Shown here piece by piece: positions 6,559 to 10,819 of a stretch of DNA of 10,819 bases (its first letter is position 1; every line of letters begins with the position of its first letter). Below the pieces are notes generated by a model. The model made no database searches, was not told where the DNA came from, and was given only the letters and a program-made list of their open reading frames with translations. This DNA comes from an uncultured Clostridium sp. (lineage in GTDB: Bacteria > Bacillota > Clostridia > Christensenellales > Pumilibacteraceae), in assembly GCA_900555125.1 (NCBI GenBank), contig USKH01000023.1:1-10819 (forward strand). The letters are read 5' to 3'. Both the position numbers and the translations under genes were made by a program.

Positions 6559-7752
6559 ATGAAAAAATTTGTAAGCTTTATGCTTGCGGCAGTACTTTGT
6601 TTTTCTGTATGTTCGTTTGCCGCATGTTCCGACAATCAAGCCAACGCGAGAGACACTGCCGTTATGACTGTATCGCTCAATCCGAAAGTGGAATTCGTGC
6701 TTGATTCCAATGACGTCGTAGTTGCCGTAAACGCGCTCAACGAAGAAGGCAATCTCATCGTGTCTGCCGACGTATTTGTGGGCAAGGATAAAGAAACCGC
6801 AGTGCAGACCTTTGTTCAGGTATCAAAAGAAACCGGATTTTTGGTAACCGGTAACGTTAAAGCAGGCGAAAACGAAATCAACGTTTCGATTTCCGGCAAG
6901 GACGCACAGGCGAGATACGAAGAAGTCAAGGCAAAACTCGACGAGTATTTAAGCAAGGAAAAAATAGACGCAACCGTTGCTCAGGCAAAGGAAGACATAA
7001 ACGCCTTTATAGACGCTCAGGTGGCAAAAGTCGCACCCTATCTCGAAGATGCGGAAATCAAAGCGATGGACTACGCCGAGAAAATTAAAAAGCTCATGGA
7101 TTCCGCCGAAGAAACGGCTAAAATGTATTCGGAAGAAGTTAAAAACGCATATTATCGCGCAAAAGCCAATGCGTACGAAATTGCAAAGTTCGAATACGTT
7201 GCCGCACACCTCGACTCCGTTACTGCAACCGCGCTCAGACTCACTACTAAAATATACGAAACCGCTTGCGGCGCGTACGAAACCGCTTATAACTCTATAT
7301 TCGTAAGCGAAAAATCGGCTTATCAGGTATCGCTTGCCGCTTTCCGTATCGCAAAGACCAACTACCTCAACTATCGCAACTACGTCGCTTCGCTCGAACA
7401 GGATAAAGTGACCGAAGCCGTTACCGCGGCTCTCGACGCATACGGAAAAGCTCTCGAACGCGCTCAGGCAGATATGACCGCAGCGTATAACGCCGCAGCC
7501 GAGGGAATGAAGGACTTCCGCGCAAGCATGGACACCGCCTACGCAAACGTCATCGACTATATCCAGAAGCACGACGAAAACGCTAAACAGCACATCGCCG
7601 ACGCAAGTGTCAAGGCAACCGAAGCAATAGACAAATATTCCGCCGAATTCGAAAAGAAGTATTCCGAAACGATGGATGCAGCTCAAAAGGCTTGGAACGA
7701 CATGAAAGACAAGCTTGAAAAGGGCTATGACAAAGAGAACGAAAACAAATAA
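6559..7752 (+). CDS. Lipoprotein with RsgI-type anti-sigma-I extracellular domain and long helical C-terminus
   Basis: The 397-aa product begins with a lipoprotein signal (MKKFVSFMLAAVLCF...SFAAC), with Cys23 the likely lipidated residue after a slightly atypical lipobox. Residues about 33-112 resemble the extracellular middle domain of RsgI anti-sigma factors: VMTVSLNPKVEFVLD, VVAVNALNEEGNLIVSA and FVGKDKETAVQTFVQVSKETGFLV all fit. The conserved Asn-Pro pair (41-42), where RsgI proteins are reported to self-cleave, is kept. The cytoplasmic anti-sigma segment and the transmembrane helix of true RsgI are absent, so direct sigma-I control looks unlikely. Residues about 115-397 are Ala/Lys/Glu/Tyr-rich helix with heptad-like periodicity (YETACGAYETAYNS at 233-246) and no proline after residue 160, resembling apolipoprotein-like or coiled-coil stalk regions. 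It should sit on the outer face of the membrane. AAGGAG (6544-6549) lies 9 nt before the ATG. It has its own promoter and terminator, so it is monocistronic. Function is unknown; a surface sensor or binding protein is plausible. Confidence 0.8.
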   Translation: MKKFVSFMLAAVLCFSVCSFAACSDNQANARDTAVMTVSLNPKVEFVLDSNDVVVAVNALNEEGNLIVSADVFVGKDKETAVQTFVQVSKETGFLVTGNVKAGENEINVSISGKDAQARYEEVKAKLDEYLSKEKIDATVAQAKEDINAFIDAQVAKVAPYLEDAEIKAMDYAEKIKKLMDSAEETAKMYSEEVKNAYYRAKANAYEIAKFEYVAAHLDSVTATALRLTTKIYETACGAYETAYNSIFVSEKSAYQVSLAAFRIAKTNYLNYRNYVASLEQDKVTEAVTAALDAYGKALERAQADMTAAYNAAAEGMKDFRASMDTAYANVIDYIQKHDENAKQHIADASVKATEAIDKYSAEFEKKYSETMDAAQKAWNDMKDKLEKGYDKENENK

Positions 7753-7784
7753 TTAAAATAGTACGATTTGAAATCGTCGCAAAC

Positions 7785-7837
7785 AAAAACGCAATCGGAC
7801 TTAACGGCAGAATTGTTCGTTAATTCGGTTGCGTTTT
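7785..7837 (+). terminator. Probable terminator of the lipoprotein gene
   Basis: Outer arms AAAACGCAA and TTGCGTTTT (ending 7794 and 7837) and inner arms TTAACG (7801-7806) and CGTTAA (7818-7823) form a long interrupted hairpin. Only four T follow, so termination may be partial. A 15-bp inverted repeat ACGATTTGAAATCGT (7763-7777) lies just before it. Confidence 0.55.
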
Positions 7838-7864
7838 CCGATTTTAAACGGTTAAAATAAGTTC

Positions 7865-7901
7865 TTTCCCGTCAAACGCTTGCTTTATGGCGGGAAATTT
7901 T
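7865..7901 (+). terminator. Second terminator-like hairpin upstream of the DUF1846 gene
   Basis: TTTCCCGTCA (7865-7874) pairs with TGGCGGGAAA (7888-7897) over 10 bp including one G-T pair, then TTTT. It probably backs up the hairpin before it. Its loop carries the -35 box of the next promoter. Confidence 0.5.
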
Positions 7902-7908
7902 GTATAAT
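7880..7908 (+). promoter_or_regulatory. Promoter of the DUF1846 gene
   Basis: TTGCTT (7880-7885), 17-nt spacer, consensus TATAAT (7903-7908). The expected start is near 7915, giving a leader of about 30 nt. Confidence 0.7.
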
Positions 7909-7944
7909 TTGTATTAGTGCTGAAATCGCAAATGAGGAGAATTT

Positions 7945-9432
7945 ATGAATAAAATAGGTTTCGATAACGAGAAATACCTTTCCATGCAGTCCGAGCATAT
8001 CCGTGAAAGAGTGGATAAGTTCGGAGGTAAACTGTATCTCGAATTCGGCGGTAAACTGTTTGACGATTTTCATGCGTCCAGAGTGCTGCCCGGATTCAAG
8101 CCCGACAGCAAGTTGCAGATGCTTCTTAAAATGAAGGAAGAGGCAGAAGTAGTCATCGTTATCAATTCCGACGCTATCGAGCAGTGTAAAATGCGCGGGG
8201 ACCTCGGTATTACTTACGATCTTGACGTATTGCGCCTTATCGACGCTTTCCGTGAAGTGGGGTTGTACGTCGGCAGCGTTTGTCTTACGCAGTTCAACGA
8301 GCAGAAACTCGCCAAAAAGTTCGAGCGCACGCTTAAAAAACTGGGTATAAACACCTATCGTCACTACCCCATACCCAATTACCCTTACGACGTCGACGGA
8401 ATAGTCAGCGACGCAGGACTGGGTAAAAACGAATATATCGAAACCACCCGCAAGCTGGTCGTCGTAACGGCGCCCGGACCGGGAAGCGGAAAAATGGCGA
8501 CCTGTATTTCACAGCTGTATCACGACAATAAGCGCGGAATAAAATCGGGTTATGCAAAGTTTGAAACCTTTCCTATATGGAATCTGCCGCTCCGCCATAT
8601 GGTCAACGTAGCGTACGAAGCGGCTACCGCCGACTTAAACGACGTAAATATGATAGACCCCTATCACCTCGAAGCGTACGGGGTCAGCACCGTCAACTAT
8701 AATCGCGACGTGGAAATTTTTCCCGTGCTAAATCGTATGTTTGAAAAGATTTACGGCAAATCTTTTTATAAATCTCCCACCGATATGGGAGTAAACATGG
8801 CGGGCTACTGCATTACCGACGACGCGGTGTGCGTCGAGGCTTCCCGTCAGGAAATTATCCGCAGATATTTAACCGCGCTTTGCGATCGCCGCAACGACAA
8901 AGTGGGCGACGCCGTGGTGAACAAGCTCGAGCTTCTGATGCAGCAAAATCAGATTTCGGTGTCGGAGCGCAAAGTGGTTGCCGCCGCTCACGAAAAAGCC
9001 GAAAAAACAGGCGAACCCGCAACCGCTATCGAGCTTAACGACGGCACGATAGTCACCGGCAAAACCTCGCTGCTGCTGGGCGCTACCAGTGCAATGCTGC
9101 TTAACGCCTTGAAGACCATTGCGGGAATAGACGACAAAATTCTTCTTTTGCCGCCGCATCTGATAGAGCCCATTCAGGATCTGAAAACCCGTCATCTCGG
9201 CGGACACAATCCCCGTCTGCACACCGATGAAATCTTAATTGCGCTCACGCTTTCCGCCGTCACCGATACGTACGCCGAGCAAGCTATGCGCGCTCTGCCC
9301 CTTTTGCGCGGAACCGAATGCCATTCCACCGTAATTCTTTCTCAGGTTGACGTCAACGTCCTCAAAAAACTCGGTATAAATTACACGTCGGATCCGGTAT
9401 ATCAGACCAAGAAGCTCTATCACGCAAAATAA
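7945..9432 (+). CDS. DUF1846 (UPF0371) family protein
   Basis: The 495-aa product has the length and hallmark blocks of the DUF1846 family: IGFDNEKYLSMQSEHIRERV at the start, KLYLEFGGKLFDDFHASRVLPGF (29-51), RHYPIPNYPYDVDGIVSD (139-156), the P-loop-like VVVTAPGPGSGKMATC (172-187), KFETFPIWNLPL (205-216), DVNMIDPYHLEAYG (233-246) and the C-terminal HLGGHNPRLHTDE block. The family is widespread in Bacillota and Actinobacteria and has solved structures, but I know of no established biochemical role. The glycine-rich GPGSGK suggests nucleotide or phosphate binding, which is inference. No signal peptide or membrane segment is visible, so it is probably cytoplasmic. AGGAG (7935-7939) lies 5 nt before the ATG. 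The gene appears to be transcribed alone from its own promoter. Confidence 0.9.
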   Translation: MNKIGFDNEKYLSMQSEHIRERVDKFGGKLYLEFGGKLFDDFHASRVLPGFKPDSKLQMLLKMKEEAEVVIVINSDAIEQCKMRGDLGITYDLDVLRLIDAFREVGLYVGSVCLTQFNEQKLAKKFERTLKKLGINTYRHYPIPNYPYDVDGIVSDAGLGKNEYIETTRKLVVVTAPGPGSGKMATCISQLYHDNKRGIKSGYAKFETFPIWNLPLRHMVNVAYEAATADLNDVNMIDPYHLEAYGVSTVNYNRDVEIFPVLNRMFEKIYGKSFYKSPTDMGVNMAGYCITDDAVCVEASRQEIIRRYLTALCDRRNDKVGDAVVNKLELLMQQNQISVSERKVVAAAHEKAEKTGEPATAIELNDGTIVTGKTSLLLGATSAMLLNALKTIAGIDDKILLLPPHLIEPIQDLKTRHLGGHNPRLHTDEILIALTLSAVTDTYAEQAMRALPLLRGTECHSTVILSQVDVNVLKKLGINYTSDPVYQTKKLYHAK

Positions 9433-9518
9433 GAACGCATAATCGCACGTCTTCGGGCTACGTGTGATATTTGCGCGGCAATCACGTACAGATAGTACGC
9501 TCATGCCTTGCAAAATTA

Positions 9519-9555
9519 CCAGTTGCCCGAATACGCACGATTCTCCGTCCTTATT
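9519..9555 (+). repeat. Diverged direct repeat, copy 1
   Basis: This 37-bp unit ends in CCGTCCTTATT and matches 9586-9622 at 26 of 37 positions without gaps. The flanks also align if 8 bases (CAAAATTA) are skipped. It is part of the structured intergenic element. Confidence 0.5.
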
Positions 9556-9585
9556 TGCGTATTATGCGCCCTCGGCGGATGCTTG

Positions 9586-9622
9586 CCGGCTGCCTTATAT
9601 CGCAGCACTCTTCGTCCTTATT
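9586..9622 (+). repeat. Diverged direct repeat, copy 2
   Basis: Second copy of the 37-bp unit, ending TCGTCCTTATT, offset by 67 bp from copy 1. Its right end forms the GTCCT/AGGAC hairpin, which copy 1 lacks. Confidence 0.5.
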
Positions 9623-9635
9623 GAGGACACACTTT

Positions 9636-9687
9636 AAAGCCTCGCCCTTCGGGAAAGGTGGCACCGTCAGGTGACGGAGAGGGTTAT
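9636..9687 (+). repeat. Intergenic palindromic repeat-like element
   Basis: A compact GC-rich block with CCC-TTC-GGG, then CCGTC-AGGT-GACGG, closed by CCTC near the left end and GAGG near the right, a cloverleaf-like fold. It reminds me of repeated intergenic elements in gut Bacillota genomes with a GAAGGG core between CTCTCC-type ends. That is recollection, not a search result. Confidence 0.4.
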
Positions 9688-9762
9688 TTGCATCCAAACT
9701 ACTCGCTAAATGTAAAAATCTCTCCTAAAACAATAAAAACAATTAAAAAGAAGGTAATATAA

Positions 9763-10819
9763 ATGAAATTAGGCGTAGTTGGTCTACCTAACGTAGGCAA
9801 AAGTACATTGTTCAACGCAATAACCGATGCGGGCGCGGAATGCGCAAACTATCCGTTCTGCACAATAGAACCCAATGTGGGCGTTGTCGCCGTTCCGGAC
9901 GAGCGTCTGAACGTTCTGGGTAAAATGTACGACACGAAGAAAATTACTCCCGCAGTACTCGAATTCGTGGATATAGCCGGTCTTGTCAAGGGCGCGGCTG
10001 CCGGCGAAGGACTGGGCAACAAATTTCTGTCGCATATCCGCGAAGTGGACGCAATAGTGCATGTCGTGCGCTGTTTCGAAGATCCCGACATTATTCACGT
10101 CGAAGGCTCGATAGACCCCATCCGCGATATCGAAACCATCAATCTCGAACTTGTTTTGTCCGATATGGAAGTGGTAAAAAAACGCCTGGATAAAGCGGAA
10201 AAATACGTAAAAACGGGCGAAAAATCCTATATCGAAGAAGCCGAAATTTTAAGAAAACTGTACTCTCATCTCGAACAGGGCAAGTGCATCCGCACAATGA
10301 CTCTTACCGATGACGAGAAAAAACAGGTTGAGGGCTTTTTCCTGCTTACCAGCAAGCCGGTTATTTACTGCTGCAACATAAGCGAAAAAATGATAGGCTG
10401 CGACAACGAATACACGCACCGCGTGGAAAAATACGCGGCGGCGGAGGGTGCAACCGCAATCGAAATTTGTGCCAAAGTCGAAGCGGAAATAGCTCAGCTT
10501 CCCAAAGAGGAACGTCCCATGTTCCTCGAAGACCTCGGCCTTAAAGAAAGCGGACTGGACAGAATAATAAAAGCCGGCTATTCGCTTTTGGGGCTTATAA
10601 GCTATCTCACCGCGGGCGAAAAAGAAGTGCGTGCCTGGACCATCGAAAACGGCACCAAAGCGCCGCAGGCGGCCGGGAAAATTCACAGCGACTTTGAAAA
10701 AGGCTTTATCCGCGCCGAAATAGTTTCGTACGACGACCTCGTGTCGCTCGGTTCGATGACGGCGGCAAAAGAACACGGCAAAGTGCGCAGCGAAGGCAAG
10801 GACTACGTAATCAAAGACG
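9763..10819 (+). CDS. ychF: Ribosome-associated ATPase YchF/OLA1 (3' end outside window)
   Basis: 352 codons are present and the frame is still open at the window end. The family is usually about 365 aa, so only around a dozen residues are missing. Motifs: G1 GLPNVGKST (7-15), switch region [11 protein letters not shown] (30-40), G3 DIAGLVKGA (70-78), and G4 written as NISE (205-208) instead of the NKxD of GTPases. This Asn-x-x-Glu change is the known mark of YchF/OLA1 proteins, which prefer ATP. A helical coiled-coil insert follows G3 (about 125-195). A TGS domain starts near residue 279 ([17 protein letters not shown]...). YchF binds ribosomes and is linked to stress responses. AAGAAGG (9748-9754) serves as ribosome binding site 8 nt before the ATG, weaker than those of its neighbours. 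It lies 330 nt after the DUF1846 gene, so it is probably transcribed separately. Confidence 0.95.
   Translation, partial: MKLGVVGLPNVGKSTLFNAITDAGAECANYPFCTIEPNVGVVAVPDERLNVLGKMYDTKKITPAVLEFVDIAGLVKGAAAGEGLGNKFLSHIREVDAIVHVVRCFEDPDIIHVEGSIDPIRDIETINLELVLSDMEVVKKRLDKAEKYVKTGEKSYIEEAEILRKLYSHLEQGKCIRTMTLTDDEKKQVEGFFLLTSKPVIYCCNISEKMIGCDNEYTHRVEKYAAAEGATAIEICAKVEAEIAQLPKEERPMFLEDLGLKESGLDRIIKAGYSLLGLISYLTAGEKEVRAWTIENGTKAPQAAGKIHSDFEKGFIRAEIVSYDDLVSLGSMTAAKEHGKVRSEGKDYVIKD

Larger units (their letters stand above)
9433..9762 (+). other. 330-nt non-coding region with a structured, repeat-like core
   Basis: No gene is supported on either strand. From 9436 to about 9690 the DNA is richer in G+C and hairpins than other gaps in this window; from 9691 to 9762 it is AT-rich leader for ychF. 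Hairpins include 9442-9468 (ATCGCACGT with ACGTGTGAT), 9470-9514 (TTTGC, GGCA and CGTAC paired with GTACG, TGCC and GCAAA), 9530-9563 (AATACGC with GCGTATT), 9614-9628 (GTCCT with AGGAC), 9645-9653 (CCC/GGG) and 9664-9677 (CCGTC with GACGG). This looks like an intergenic repeat element or a structured RNA. A weak -35 (TTGCAT, 9688-9693) could belong to a ychF promoter, but no convincing -10 follows. Confidence 0.6.

Noticed and set aside
6381..6704. Open frame continuing after the HAD-like gene, with L-T-N-G-D at 6471-6485 resembling HAD motif II
   Set aside because: A frameshifted HAD remnant was considered, but the gap from P-G to T-N-G is too long, the codons are AT-rich and the same bases are a near-consensus -35 box. 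Probably coincidence.
7763..7777. ACGATTTGAAATCGT inverted repeat as an operator
   Set aside because: It lies at the 3' end of the lipoprotein gene with no promoter beside it; more likely part of the RNA end structure or chance.
9471..9674. 67-codon open frame on the plus strand
   Set aside because: It runs through hairpins and the repeat units, has no ribosome binding site, and its Arg/Pro-rich product is typical of translated repeats.
9436..9690. tRNA, riboswitch or CRISPR in the structured gap
   Set aside because: No tRNA-like cloverleaf with T-arm consensus, no riboswitch core I recognise, and only two diverged copies of a repeat without regular spacers.

Overview
The window reads as chromosomal DNA of a Gram-positive, Clostridia-type bacterium (Bacillota), probably an uncultured gut-associated lineage. 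This is an inference from three things. Nearly every gene has a strong AGGAG-type ribosome binding site at 5-9 nt, the promoters look like vegetative sigma-A promoters, and the protein set (ParC-type gyrase propeller, ABC-F ATPase, MelA-type GH4, DUF1846 protein, RsgI-like lipoprotein, YchF) is typical of that phylum. All eight genes lie on the + strand. No rRNA, tRNA, CRISPR array, transposase or phage gene was seen.

Left block (1-4330): a tightly spaced run of three genes with 14-18 nt gaps. The first is a stand-alone C-terminal part of a type IIA topoisomerase A subunit (ParC/GyrA-like): one coiled-coil helix plus a six-bladed propeller, with its own Shine-Dalgarno and no catalytic domain. 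The second is a two-domain ABC-F ATPase starting at TTG. The third is a putative TIM-barrel glycoside hydrolase of the alpha-galactosidase-like (GH27/GH36) type. A strong intrinsic terminator closes the block.

Middle block (4313-7901): melA, an NAD/Mn-dependent GH4 alpha-galactosidase, has its own excellent promoter, whose -35 box lies inside the preceding terminator hairpin. After a 316-nt gap with several hairpins comes a 119-aa protein that looks like the front part of a HAD phosphatase with its catalytic aspartates replaced. Then a near-consensus promoter drives a 397-aa lipoprotein. It joins an RsgI-type (anti-sigma-I) extracellular domain, including the Asn-Pro pair where RsgI proteins self-cleave, to about 280 residues of nearly proline-free amphipathic helix.

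Right block (7880-10819): a DUF1846 protein has its own promoter, again with the -35 in a hairpin loop. It is followed by a 330-nt non-coding stretch rich in hairpins and containing two diverged copies of a 37-bp unit, which looks like an intergenic repeat element or structured RNA. Last is the ATPase YchF/OLA1, cut off by the window end about a dozen residues short of its usual length.

The clearest functional link is between melA and the preceding hydrolase-like gene, which suggests use of alpha-galactosides. The remaining genes are housekeeping or uncharacterised. Best candidates for something new are the separately encoded topoisomerase propeller, the RsgI-domain lipoprotein, the degenerate HAD fragment and the structured intergenic element. 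I see no complete multi-gene system of an unknown kind.
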